From contig CAVEGR010000127.1 in NCBI GenBank assembly GCA_963615565.1, positions 1 through 22,584 on the forward strand: a DNA stretch of 22,584 nucleotides. Direction: 5' to 3'. Position numbers and translations under genes: made by a program. Positions 7,100 through 15,694 of the stretch are shown here, in pieces (position 1 is the stretch's first letter; the number at the start of each line of letters is the position of its first letter). Below the pieces are notes generated by a model that saw only the letters and a program-made list of their open reading frames with translations, did not search any database and had not been told where the DNA came from. Source of the DNA: UBA9732 sp963615565. GTDB taxonomy: Bacteria > Spirochaetota > Spirochaetia > Sphaerochaetales > Sphaerochaetaceae.

Positions 7100-7998
7100 G
7101 AAATAAAAGCTTACGGCCTAAAGAATTAAGGGCAGACAGAGCATTTTCTATTATTAATAATATATTTCTACTTTTCTGCTTCTTGATTGTATTATATCCC
7201 CTCGTTTTCATTTTATCTTGTTCTTTCAGTAACGCTCAAAAGGTTGTGCAAAATAAAGTTTGGCTTTGGCCTGTAGAACCTGATTTGGAAGCATACAAAG
7301 CAGTCTTTAAAAATAAAGACATCATGATAGGTTATAAGAACTCATTGCTTTATGTAATAATAGGCACCTTTATTTCTGTTATGCTCACAATGTTCTTAGC
7401 CTATCCGCTTTCAAGAAAAGAGTTTTATGGAAGAAACGTTGTTACAACATTTATTCTAATAACAATGCTATTTTCTGGTGGAATGATACCACTGTACCTT
7501 GTTGTAAAAAACCTAAAACTTTACAACACAATCTGGGCAATGGTTCTTCCCAATGCAATTACTGTTTGGAACGTAATAATAACCAGAACATATTTAAAAG
7601 AGAACATAACAAACGAATTGTATGATGCAGCTCAAATAGACGGATGCTCTGATTTTGCATTCCTTTTTAAGATTGTATTTCCTCTTTCTGGCGCAATTAT
7701 AGCTGTTTTATCGTTATTCTATGCCGTTTCACAGTGGAATAAATACATGGACGCACTTTTGTATTTACAAGATAAAAGCCTATATCCGCTGCAAATTGTT
7801 CTTAGGAACATATTAATCATCAACAGCTCAACACCAAGTATGATGAGTGACGTTGCTGCCGCCGCAAAGTATCAAGGTTTAAGCCAAACTGTTAGATATG
7901 CTGTTATTGTTGTTGCCAGTTTACCACTTTTAATTGCATATCCGTTTGTCCAGAAATTCTTTGTAAAGGGCGTCTTAATTGGTTCAGTAAAAGGTTGA
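7093..7998 (+). CDS. ABC sugar importer permease, LplC/YtcP-like (second inner-membrane subunit)
   Basis: This 301-residue permease pairs with the preceding subunit. It has a first helix at about 20-42, the YtcP/LplC-group FSGGMIPLYLVVKNLKLYNT segment (127-146), and an EAA-type loop ELYDAAQIDGCSDFAFLFKIVFP at 175-197. It ends with the typical YPFVQKFFVKGVLIGSVKG. The start overlaps the previous stop and is preceded by AGGAGGG. A small hairpin covers its stop codon (7990-8006), before the binding-protein gene. Confidence 0.92.
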   Translation: MVRNKSLRPKELRADRAFSIINNIFLLFCFLIVLYPLVFILSCSFSNAQKVVQNKVWLWPVEPDLEAYKAVFKNKDIMIGYKNSLLYVIIGTFISVMLTMFLAYPLSRKEFYGRNVVTTFILITMLFSGGMIPLYLVVKNLKLYNTIWAMVLPNAITVWNVIITRTYLKENITNELYDAAQIDGCSDFAFLFKIVFPLSGAIIAVLSLFYAVSQWNKYMDALLYLQDKSLYPLQIVLRNILIINSSTPSMMSDVAAAAKYQGLSQTVRYAVIVVASLPLLIAYPFVQKFFVKGVLIGSVKG

Positions 7999-8006
7999 TA
8001 ACCTTT
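7990..8006 (+). promoter_or_regulatory. Intercistronic stem-loop between permease and binding-protein genes
   Basis: AAAGGTT (7990-7996) pairs exactly with AACCTTT (8000-8006) around a 3-base loop that includes part of the permease stop codon. No T-run follows. Such stem-loops can act as mRNA processing or stability elements that raise binding-protein levels relative to the permeases. The role is inferred. Confidence 0.45.
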
Positions 8007-8042
8007 CTGTATATTCAAATTTAAAAACTTTAGGAGGTTTTT

Positions 8043-9740
8043 ATGAAAAAAGTAATCGTTCTATTGCTTGTTGCTTTAATGTGCACATCATTTATCTTTG
8101 CACAAAGCTCAGCTGAGAAAAAGACTACTGAGGTAAAGTATACGCCAAACGGAACTTACCCAATAGTTGAGGAACCAATTACAGTTGACATCATGGTTGT
8201 TCAGGCTCCATGTGTAGAAGATTTCAATACCAATGAATTCTCAAAATACATGGCAGAAAAAACAAATGTTCATGTTAACTTCATCATGGTTCCAGAGCAA
8301 ACAGCAACTGAAAAACTTGCTCTTACACTTGCATCAGGCGACTACCCAGATGCTTTCCTTGGATTTGGAATTTCAGGTGATCTTGAAGCAACATATGGCT
8401 CACAAGAACATCTTTTCCTTCCTTTAAATAAATATTATTCAGAGGAATGGATGCCAAACATGATGAAAGCATTGGATGACTTCCCTGGCTCACAAGGTTA
8501 TTTGACAAACATTGATGGAAATATCTACTCTCTTCCAAGACTTGAAGGATGCTTCCACTGCTCTAACCAAGCAAAGATGTTTGTATATCAGCCATTCTTA
8601 GATGCACTTGGACTTGAAGTTCCAACAACAACAGATGAATTCTATGAAGTTCTTAAAGCAATCAAAACACAGGATCCAAACGGAAACGGAAAGGCAGATG
8701 AGATTCCACTTGCAGGTTCAATTGTTGGATGGAGTGACAACCTTGAGAGATATCTTCTTAACGCATTCATCTACTGTGACTTAGTGACAGACATTAACTC
8801 AAGTTCAATCAGTGGTCTTGGATTCTTAATGGACGGCGACAAGGTTGATACTATTGTAAACAAAGATGCATACAGAGAAGGTCTTGCTTACATTGCAAAA
8901 CTCTACAAAGAAGGACTTATTTACAATGGTTCATTCACACAGGATTCCAACCAGCTCACACAACTTGTTGAAAGCTCAAGCGAACCAACTGTAGCATTTG
9001 CAACAGGTGGATGGAGAGGCCAGTTTACATCTATTGGTGGAGACCGCTTCAACAACTTCAGAGCAATTGCACCTCTCAAAGGACCTAACGGCGTACAGGA
9101 AGCTGCTAACTTCTTCCAGAACCCAAGCGCAGGTGCATTGGTCATTTCTGCAGATTGTGAATATGCCGATGCCATTGTCCGTTACTTTGACTATATGTTC
9201 ACAGAGCAAGGCTTGCTTGAACAAAGAAACGGCTTTGAAGGCACAGCATGGGAATGGGCAACAGACGGTCAAGTTGGTCTTGATGGAAAGCCTGCAGTAT
9301 GGCAGCAGCTTACACAGTGGAATGATAAAGACCCACAGAACGTAACTTGGATTCAGGTTCTTTGTGGTTCAATGTCCTATACTCTCAAGAATGGTCTTGC
9401 AATGGATCAGATTTCTCAAGATGATCCAGCATACTATCTTTCTGACAACAACGAGAAGACTCTCTATGATGAGACTGCTAATCTTTACAAGCCATATTCA
9501 CATGACGAACTTCAAGTACCTACTCTCAAATACACAGCAGAAGAAAACGAAAAGTACAACACAATCAGAGTTGAACTTGCAAACTTTATCCGCCAGAGTG
9601 CTGTTAAATTTATGGTAGGAACCCTTGATGTAAATAATGATGCAGTATGGAATGACTACGTTGCAAACCTTGAGAAACTTCAACTACAGAGTATTCTCAA
9701 TCTCATGCAAACAGCATACAACAGACAGTATTCAAAGTAA
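8043..9740 (+). CDS. Extracytoplasmic sugar-binding protein of the ABC importer (LplA/YtcQ-like)
   Basis: This is the periplasmic solute-binding subunit that would capture the oligosaccharide for the two permeases just upstream. A signal peptide covers residues 1 to about 20 (basic MKK, long hydrophobic core, cleavage likely at FIFA-QSS). No proper lipobox is present; the Cys in ALMC follows Met, which does not fit. Family features include TFLGFGISGD-type pocket segments, FVYQPFLDALGLEVPTTTDE, and the acidic loop DPNGNGKADEIPL near 211-223, a typical possible Ca-binding turn in large CUT1 binding proteins. At 565 residues it matches the YtcQ/LplA size. The ribosome site AGGAGG at 8032-8037 is the strongest in the operon, consistent with high expression. 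The soluble form supports a diderm host. The ligand is unknown. Confidence 0.92.
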   Translation: MKKVIVLLLVALMCTSFIFAQSSAEKKTTEVKYTPNGTYPIVEEPITVDIMVVQAPCVEDFNTNEFSKYMAEKTNVHVNFIMVPEQTATEKLALTLASGDYPDAFLGFGISGDLEATYGSQEHLFLPLNKYYSEEWMPNMMKALDDFPGSQGYLTNIDGNIYSLPRLEGCFHCSNQAKMFVYQPFLDALGLEVPTTTDEFYEVLKAIKTQDPNGNGKADEIPLAGSIVGWSDNLERYLLNAFIYCDLVTDINSSSISGLGFLMDGDKVDTIVNKDAYREGLAYIAKLYKEGLIYNGSFTQDSNQLTQLVESSSEPTVAFATGGWRGQFTSIGGDRFNNFRAIAPLKGPNGVQEAANFFQNPSAGALVISADCEYADAIVRYFDYMFTEQGLLEQRNGFEGTAWEWATDGQVGLDGKPAVWQQLTQWNDKDPQNVTWIQVLCGSMSYTLKNGLAMDQISQDDPAYYLSDNNEKTLYDETANLYKPYSHDELQVPTLKYTAEENEKYNTIRVELANFIRQSAVKFMVGTLDVNNDAVWNDYVANLEKLQLQSILNLMQTAYNRQYSK

Positions 9741-9760
9741 TTGAAAACTGTTAGTTTTTT

Positions 9761-9804
9761 AGGGACTGTTGTGAAAGTCAAAAGACTGCATGGCAACAGT
9801 CCCT
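9761..9804 (+). terminator. Strong hairpin between binding protein and sulfatase genes
   Basis: AGGGACTGTTG (9761-9771) pairs perfectly over 11 bp with CAACAGTCCCT (9794-9804). The loop holds a second stem, AGTC (9776-9779) with GACT (9784-9787) around AAAA. TTAATTTTT follows. It looks like an intrinsic, possibly partial, terminator that would lower sulfatase expression relative to the importer, or an attenuator. Confidence 0.7.
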
Positions 9805-9828
9805 TAATTTTTAAAACGGAGAGTATCT

Positions 9829-11337
9829 ATGAAAGACAAACCTAATTTGGTTTATATTCTTGCAGATGACATGGGATATGGAGATGTCTCTGCAAACAAT
9901 AAACAATGTCCTTTTACTACACAATCATTAGATAAAATGTGCAAACGAGGGATGAATTTCACAGATGCTCATGCTTCATCAGCTGTTTGTACGCCTTCTC
10001 GTTACAGTATTCTTACAGGAAGATATAATTGGAGATCAACGCTGAAGTCTTCAGTTGTAGGTGGTTATTCAGAGCCCATTATTTCCCTTGGAAGAAAAAC
10101 TGTTGCAAATTTTTTAAAAGAACAAGGATATTGGACGTCTTGCATAGGTAAATGGCATTTAGGAATGTCCTTTGCTAAGACTCCTAACTTTGTTGAAACG
10201 CCAGATTTTGATGCATGTGATGGAGTAGATTACACAAAACCCATAAAAAGAGGACCAAATTCAAATGGTTTTGACTACTATTACGGAATAAGTGGTTCAT
10301 TAGACATGCCACCATATGTATACATTGAAAATGACAGATTTACCAAAGTTCCAAATCATATTACTAGCAATACAGGCAAGAAATTTTGGCGAACTGGTCC
10401 AACTGCGGAAGACTTTGTACATGAACAAGTGCTTGATAAGCTTACAACTAAAGTGTTAGACGTCATTGAGCAGCACAAAGATGGACCTTTTTTTGTGTAC
10501 TTTGCTCTACCTGCCCCACATACGCCAATTCTTCCATCCAAGGAATTTCTTGGCAAATCTAAAACAAATGAATATGGAGATTTTGTTTTACATTGCGATT
10601 CTGTTGTAGGAAGAATAACAAACAAGCTAAAAGATTTAAATCTTTTAAATAACACAATTGTCATTTTTACATCTGACAACGGATGTTCTCCCATGGCAAA
10701 CTTTGAAGAACTTAAAGAACACGGACACAATCCAAGCTATATATTCAGAGGCAACAAAGCAGACATTTATGAGGGTGGACATAGAATTCCTCTAATTGTG
10801 CAATGGCCAAATGTTATTAAAGCAAACTCCACATGCAACGCCACAGTGTGTCTTTCTGACTTGCTAGCAACCCTATCCAATATCTTAGACTTTAAGATTC
10901 CTGACAATGCAGGAGAAGATTCTGTAAGCAATCTTCCTTTATGGAAACAAGAAAAAGCCCAAGTACGTGAGGATTTGGTTCATCAAAGCATTGATGGTTC
11001 TCTTTCTATAAGAAAAGGAAAATGGAAGTTAGAGATGTGTCCAGGATCAGGTGGTTGGTCTTACCCTGCACCGGGAAAAGACGACACAAGCAATTTGCCA
11101 TATTTTCAGTTATATGACCTTGAAAACAATATAGGTGAGACAAAAAATGTCATTTGCGAACATGAAGATGTTTATTTAGAACTTAGAGAGCTTTTGAAAA
11201 AGAGAGTTCTTGACGGGCGAAGCACCCCGGGAGCCATTCAAGAAAATGAAGGCCAACATATTTGGGATACAGTTAAATGGATTGAAGACAATCACACTGC
11301 TGTAATGTCTCATAATATGACAACGGCTTGTCCCTAA
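9829..11337 (+). CDS. Cys-type sulfatase (formylglycine-dependent, S1 family), apparently cytoplasmic
   Basis: It hydrolyses sulfate esters, here probably of a sugar. The 502-residue protein shows the S1 sulfatase core: metal-binding LADDMGYGD (D13, D14), the activation motif CTPSR with Cys54 to be oxidised to formylglycine and Arg58, TGRYNWR, IGKWHLG (K108, H110), PAPHTPILPS (H231), SDNG (D283, N284), and FRGNKADIYEGGHR (307-319) at the end of the catalytic domain. There is no signal peptide, unlike most exported glycan sulfatases, so action after import is likely. A Cys-type maturase lies 4.4 kb downstream. The start has CGGAGAG about seven bases upstream. It follows the binding-protein gene after a strong hairpin. 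Its last 65 bases overlap the convergent thioredoxin-like gene. The exact S1 subfamily and substrate cannot be called. Confidence 0.93.
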   Translation: MKDKPNLVYILADDMGYGDVSANNKQCPFTTQSLDKMCKRGMNFTDAHASSAVCTPSRYSILTGRYNWRSTLKSSVVGGYSEPIISLGRKTVANFLKEQGYWTSCIGKWHLGMSFAKTPNFVETPDFDACDGVDYTKPIKRGPNSNGFDYYYGISGSLDMPPYVYIENDRFTKVPNHITSNTGKKFWRTGPTAEDFVHEQVLDKLTTKVLDVIEQHKDGPFFVYFALPAPHTPILPSKEFLGKSKTNEYGDFVLHCDSVVGRITNKLKDLNLLNNTIVIFTSDNGCSPMANFEELKEHGHNPSYIFRGNKADIYEGGHRIPLIVQWPNVIKANSTCNATVCLSDLLATLSNILDFKIPDNAGEDSVSNLPLWKQEKAQVREDLVHQSIDGSLSIRKGKWKLEMCPGSGGWSYPAPGKDDTSNLPYFQLYDLENNIGETKNVICEHEDVYLELRELLKKRVLDGRSTPGAIQENEGQHIWDTVKWIEDNHTAVMSHNMTTACP

Positions 11338-11851
11338 TGTAATCTTCTTTTGTTTGACCATTTGAAGAACTCAAAACGTTTCCTTTCTTATCAAGTAAAA
11401 CAAAACCTGGAATCCAGAACTTTGGAACATCAACCAAATTCATTATTCCAGTTTCTTCTCTGTATTGCATTGGAACATAAGGAAAATCATAATCCCCTTC
11501 TTCCAAAAAATCCAACATGTCTTGATCTGAAAGATCTCTAATATGACCTGCAAATATAAATTGTACATTGCCATACATTCGTTTAAACCGTTTGACTGTT
11601 TCCTTTAGAGGTTCTTGAAATTCTTTACAATAAGGACACCAGTTTGCCGCATAATAAACAAGATAATAATCAGAATTTAGAGTTACAACATTTCCTTCTT
11701 TGTCAAAGCACTTTCCTTCTAGAAGTTGCGAAAAAGTAAGATTGATTTCTTCATTGGACGTATTTTGAACAGAAGAACTGACAGTAGTACAAGAACAAAG
11801 AAATAAAAGAGCAAAAACAATAATTAGAATACAGCACTGTGTTTTTTTCAT
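11273..11851 (-). CDS. Thioredoxin-fold lipoprotein (TlpA/ResA-like)
   Basis: A 192-residue protein starting at ATG 11851. It has a lipoprotein signal: a hydrophobic stretch ending LCSC, with Cys21 as likely lipidated residue. A thioredoxin fold follows, with the redox pair WCPYC (C72, C75) and a likely cis-proline segment VPKFWIPGFVLLDKKGNVL. It would act in the periplasm, anchored to a membrane, in thiol-disulfide exchange. I prefer this start because the 24 residues of the longer frame (from 11923) overlap the divergent regulator gene and push the signal peptide inward. No Shine-Dalgarno precedes the ATG; a TATAAT lies six bases upstream, suggesting a leaderless message. The 3' end overlaps the sulfatase gene by 65 bases. 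It could keep cysteines of a secreted partner reduced; the partner is unknown. Confidence 0.8.
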   Translation of the reverse strand: MKKTQCCILIIVFALLFLCSCTTVSSSVQNTSNEEINLTFSQLLEGKCFDKEGNVVTLNSDYYLVYYAANWCPYCKEFQEPLKETVKRFKRMYGNVQFIFAGHIRDLSDQDMLDFLEEGDYDFPYVPMQYREETGIMNLVDVPKFWIPGFVLLDKKGNVLSSSNGQTKEDYIRDKPLSYYETLQQCDCLQSI

Positions 11852-11857
11852 AGTAAA

Positions 11858-11903
11858 ATTATATAACATAATTAATACCACATCTAGAAAAACGTGATAA
11901 AAT
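11858..11903. promoter_or_regulatory. Back-to-back -10 elements for divergent leaderless-type genes
   Basis: Only 58 bases separate the start codons of the thioredoxin-like gene (minus) and the AraC-type gene (plus). TATAAT on the minus strand (11858-11863) lies six bases before ATG 11851; TAAAAT on the plus strand (11898-11903) lies six bases before ATG 11910. Neither gene has a convincing Shine-Dalgarno and neither promoter a clear -35 box, so activator dependence and leaderless transcripts are plausible. Confidence 0.5.
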
Positions 11904-11909
11904 AGGTAC

Positions 11910-14123
11910 ATGAAAAAGCACACGTATTCTAGAATACCACCAATGAAAACAGCTCAATTTGTTGCTATGGTTATTGGAATATGCCTTTGTTTTCTTTTGA
12001 TTGAACAAATATGGTTATTGAATAAAACAGAAAGCGATATTACAGCAAATACACACTCAAATATTAGCCTGTCTGTAGCAATAACAGACAGTTACATAGA
12101 ACAAGCTATCAAAGTTGGTCAAACTCTTTCCTTAGATTTAAGTGTTTCAAAATTCATATATCAAAGGCCTATAGAATATGGCTCAAATGAAATTCAAACT
12201 ATGATAGATATATTATGGAAACTTCCAACATCAAAAACTGTAAACCCTATGATTGCAGATGTTTTTATTTATTCAAAAGCCAGTGAATACCTGTTGAATT
12301 CTTCCAACCTCTTTTTTGATATTGATAAAATGTATCCGCTTTTCCAATTTCAAGGATATTCAAGCCGTCAATTCAAATCAAGCTTCCTTTCCTCAAAGAC
12401 ATCGGGATTTTTTCCATCAATTACCGCTGTGATAAGTGGCCGTCAGGTTAAGGTTGTGCCATATATTCAGATATTTCCGCTATCAAACCAGGCTGCAAAT
12501 ACTGGAAAGATAATGCTTTTGCTTGATGAAGAATTCCTTTCTTCTCAACTTGGTGCATTAGATTCCACAAAGATTGGATGGTACTCTATAGAAGATCCCA
12601 ACAATGGGATTATAACAACATCAAATATTGAATATGCCAAATTAAAAGAAATTGCCTCATTACCCAATGGGCAACATAATAATGTTCTAATTAACAATGA
12701 AAAATTCTTTATTTCTGTAACTACAAGCACTGTAACTGGACTACGATACGTCTGTGCAATAGCACAAAAAGATTTAATTTCAAAACTATTCCCTTTGTCT
12801 TTTATACTTCCACTACTTGTTCTTCTAGTGCTTACTTGTTCTTTTATCTTTAGCTTTAACCATTTTTTTAAAAGTCAAAGAAACTGGAACAAGCTTAAAG
12901 CATTAATTGGAAAACCAAAAGAAAATACATCATACGAGTTAATTGCAGACACCATTACTTCTATTCTTAAGGAAGAACAAAATTCAAGCTCAACAACAGA
13001 ACAAATTCCATTCAAATATGAAACTCTTTTCAGGCGCTATATCTACCAAGTTCAACAGTCCAATGCTGAATTAAATACTCTATTTTCTGAGATTCTTGGA
13101 CCAAATTGGCAAAACACTGCTAATTACAAACTTATAAAAATTATTATACGAGAAAAAGAAAATCTTACAGATATAGATGATTTGGACTTTTTACGTTTAG
13201 TTACAAACAAAGAAGCTCGTGAAATCTTTCATGATAAATTCTTTGACTTTACAGATTATGAGTTTAATTCTTGGCTCTTTGTTTGGGATAACAATGAAAC
13301 GCTTCTTAATGGAAATATAAAGATTTTCTGGAATAAAATAGTAAAACTAATTCCATTTGACATTTCCATTGCATCTTCAGACACAAAAGTTGATTTACAG
13401 GGGCTTTCCCAAGCTCCACTTGAATGTAGTCTAGTAGCAGAAGCAATAAATGACTCAAATCTAAACCGTGTTATGATAAATTACAACACTCTTGCTACAC
13501 GCACTGATCCATACATCTTTACTGCAGATATGGAAAAAGCATTAACTAATGCCACAAGTTCAAATAACCCTCAAGAAGTTACAACACAATTAAATTCAAT
13601 TTATACTGAAAATTTTGTAAAAAGAAATTTAAACCCACAAAACAGAACAGCTTTGATTAATAAATTATATATAACGGCTGTTCAATACAATTTAAAAAGA
13701 GGAAAGCAAGGAATTCCTCAAAAATTCTCCTCATTCTCAGATGTAAAACAATTTTTCCTTGAAAAAGCTGGGCAAACAATTCCTACTAAAAATGAATTTG
13801 AGCAAAATACTACAGATGCAATAGTAGCCTATATTGAAAAGAACTATTCAAATCCTTCGCTAAACCTGTCTGTTGCGGCTACTGATCTTAAAATGAAAGA
13901 GAACTACCTCTACCATTTCATAAGTACACGTATTGGAAAAACATTTGCGTCTTATCTTGAGGAGTATAGACTAGATAAGGCTATGCAAATGTTGATAAAC
14001 AATAAAGATTTATCAATAAATGCTATAGCCTTACAATGTGGATACACAAATCCACAAACTTTTAGACGGGCCTTCAGTAGGCGCTTTCACCAACTCCCGT
14101 CAGAAGTTAGGAACGTCCAATAA
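11910..14123 (+). CDS. Membrane-tethered AraC/XylS-family regulator with extracytoplasmic sensor (YesS-like)
   Basis: A 737-residue one-component sensor and activator. A first membrane helix spans about residues 14-37. The extracytoplasmic part, about 38-294, resembles the Cache-like sensors of such regulators. A second helix spans about 295-317. A cytoplasmic linker with no recognised domain follows. Residues about 636-737 are the AraC DNA-binding domain with two helix-turn-helix units, ending in the family signature SINAIALQCGYTNPQTFRRAF. Regulators of this build usually neighbour Lpl/Ytc-type importers and pectin or glycan enzymes, and activate them when a sugar is sensed. Here it sits amid the sulfatase, maturase and fucosidase genes, so it probably controls them (inference). 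The last 17 bases overlap the convergent M81 gene. No good ribosome site is present; a -10 lies six bases before ATG. The ATG at codon 12 also lacks a ribosome site. Confidence 0.88.
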   Translation: MKKHTYSRIPPMKTAQFVAMVIGICLCFLLIEQIWLLNKTESDITANTHSNISLSVAITDSYIEQAIKVGQTLSLDLSVSKFIYQRPIEYGSNEIQTMIDILWKLPTSKTVNPMIADVFIYSKASEYLLNSSNLFFDIDKMYPLFQFQGYSSRQFKSSFLSSKTSGFFPSITAVISGRQVKVVPYIQIFPLSNQAANTGKIMLLLDEEFLSSQLGALDSTKIGWYSIEDPNNGIITTSNIEYAKLKEIASLPNGQHNNVLINNEKFFISVTTSTVTGLRYVCAIAQKDLISKLFPLSFILPLLVLLVLTCSFIFSFNHFFKSQRNWNKLKALIGKPKENTSYELIADTITSILKEEQNSSSTTEQIPFKYETLFRRYIYQVQQSNAELNTLFSEILGPNWQNTANYKLIKIIIREKENLTDIDDLDFLRLVTNKEAREIFHDKFFDFTDYEFNSWLFVWDNNETLLNGNIKIFWNKIVKLIPFDISIASSDTKVDLQGLSQAPLECSLVAEAINDSNLNRVMINYNTLATRTDPYIFTADMEKALTNATSSNNPQEVTTQLNSIYTENFVKRNLNPQNRTALINKLYITAVQYNLKRGKQGIPQKFSSFSDVKQFFLEKAGQTIPTKNEFEQNTTDAIVAYIEKNYSNPSLNLSVAATDLKMKENYLYHFISTRIGKTFASYLEEYRLDKAMQMLINNKDLSINAIALQCGYTNPQTFRRAFSRRFHQLPSEVRNVQ

Positions 14124-15594
14124 AATCAAAATTACAAACAGTTGTAGGGTCTAATGGATATATTGGTCTAGCTAGATTTTTGTAAGGAAGACGTGTAAAT
14201 ATCTCATTTGTGCTGCCGTCTGTTAAAACCATAATAGAGTGCTTTGCAATTGCTTTAATCTCTGGTTCAAGATAACCAAGTTTTACAACTATGGCCTTTA
14301 GATTATTTGGCTCTACTCCAAGAGCTCTCATCATTTCAGGATCATAACAGCCAACATGTTTAGAAGTAACAACAACATCAACTCCTTCAATATTGATAAG
14401 AGCCATATCTGTGTCCTGTGCATCCTTCCAACTAGTACACTTTGCTTTGACAATTCCATCTACTTCAATTGGTGTACTTGTTTTCTTATCAAAACATGCT
14501 CCCAATTCTCCCTGAATTCTACTTCCAACAGGCAAAGCAACTGCTTTTTCACAAAACACTGGATCATAGATTGCTTGATAGCAAAGCGGAGGATTCAGCA
14601 TAGCAAGTCGTTTATCTTTAATAATAGCTTTTAGAAAGTTTGTTACATCTTGAGAAGAACCGGCAGTGGGATTGTCTCCACTATCAGAAAGAACAACAGG
14701 AAAAACTCCAGCTTCAATACTAGAAACAGCATGATTTATTGCATCATCAACTTCTCTTGTTTCATTGTAAAAAGTAAATTCTTCTCTTGTATTCCAAAAT
14801 TCATGTGCCAGTTCCAAAGCAGCTTTGTCAGCATGTTCTTGGTTATCATCAGTAACAACCAAAGCTGTAACACCGTTTTCTTTGACATCTGCCCAAGGAA
14901 AACCTAAAAGATATGAAGCACCCATGATATGTGGCTTCTTTTCATAATCACGCAATAAATTAGTCAATCTCTTCATAGGCTGGACATTTGTTTCTGACTG
15001 CTCGCCAGCAATGAGGAAAGGAAGATGAACAGCTGCCATATATGGTGTAATTTCATCTTCAAGAACTTTTCTTGTTATATTTGCAGCCAAAACACCTGTC
15101 TCATAAGTATCTGTATGAGGTGCACATTTATAACCAACAAAAGCATTTGCATTGTCTATCATTCTCTCTGTGATAGTAGCATGCATATCCAAAGATGAAA
15201 TAATTGGAACGCTAGGACAAATTTTTCTAATTTGCTCAAGTAAATAACCTTCTGCTTCACCCAAGCCTTTAACTCTCATGGATCCATGAAGACTCAAGCA
15301 CAGAGCGTCAATAGGTAATGCTTTTTCCAAGTATTCCATAAACTCATCCTTAAGTTGCATGAAATAGTCATAATCCCATTCACCATTGGGAACTGCTCTA
15401 GCTATTAGGCCAGGAACAACGTCATATCCTGCATCTCTTAAGGTGTCCATAACTCCATTTACAGAGCTTTTTCCTTTACTTTTGAGTAAATTCTCACCTC
15501 TTAATACCCAAATATCATCTTTGGAAGTAACTATTGGATTAAATGTATCAGATTCATGATGCATCCCTCCAACAAAAACTCTTTTCTGCTCCAC
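14107..15594 (-). CDS. M81 family (MlrC-like) metallohydrolase
   Basis: A 495-residue protein of the MlrC/DUF1485 family, named for the microcystin-degradation enzyme MlrC, a metal-dependent hydrolase of amide or peptide bonds. The N-terminus has the family hallmark GGMHHESDTFNP, followed by SLHGSMRVKGLGEAEG, SSLDMHATITERM and GYKCAPHTDTYETG; the second half has SDSGDNPTAGSSQDVTNFL, the conserved DxGDNPxxG-type motif of the C-terminal domain. I chose GTG at 15594, six bases after GGAGG (15601-15605). A TTG one codon earlier would leave only three bases. No signal peptide is visible, so it is cytoplasmic. It converges on the AraC gene with a 17-base overlap. An amide-cleaving role on an imported glycoconjugate is possible but unproven. 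Confidence 0.88.
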   Translation of the reverse strand: MEQKRVFVGGMHHESDTFNPIVTSKDDIWVLRGENLLKSKGKSSVNGVMDTLRDAGYDVVPGLIARAVPNGEWDYDYFMQLKDEFMEYLEKALPIDALCLSLHGSMRVKGLGEAEGYLLEQIRKICPSVPIISSLDMHATITERMIDNANAFVGYKCAPHTDTYETGVLAANITRKVLEDEITPYMAAVHLPFLIAGEQSETNVQPMKRLTNLLRDYEKKPHIMGASYLLGFPWADVKENGVTALVVTDDNQEHADKAALELAHEFWNTREEFTFYNETREVDDAINHAVSSIEAGVFPVVLSDSGDNPTAGSSQDVTNFLKAIIKDKRLAMLNPPLCYQAIYDPVFCEKAVALPVGSRIQGELGACFDKKTSTPIEVDGIVKAKCTSWKDAQDTDMALINIEGVDVVVTSKHVGCYDPEMMRALGVEPNNLKAIVVKLGYLEPEIKAIAKHSIMVLTDGSTNEIFTRLPYKNLARPIYPLDPTTVCNFDFIGRS

Positions 15595-15611
15595 CAAAAG
15601 CCTCCTTAATT

Positions 15612-15630
15612 AATTACTCTCAAAGTAATT
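15612..15630. promoter_or_regulatory. Operator-like inverted repeat in the leader of the M81 gene
   Basis: AATTACT (15612-15618) and AGTAATT (15624-15630) form a perfect 7-bp dyad with a 5-base spacer, next to the GGAGG of the M81 gene. A second dyad with the same 5-base spacer, TCAAAT/ATTTGA, lies at 15662-15678 in the same divergent region. They could be binding sites for different regulators or leader hairpins. Confidence 0.35.
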
Positions 15631-15694
15631 GTTTGATACATCATATTCTATTGGATATTAGTCAAATGGTCAATTTGAGTCTCTTCCTTAGGTT

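Noticed and set aside
8043..8110. Lipoprotein signal in the binding protein (ALMC)
   Set aside because: The residue before Cys is Met and the hydrophobic core continues beyond it, so the SPase I site at FIFA-QSS fits better.
8976..9345. Overlapping open frames on both strands within the binding-protein gene
   Set aside because: They are shadows of a well-supported 565-residue protein with signal peptide and family motifs.
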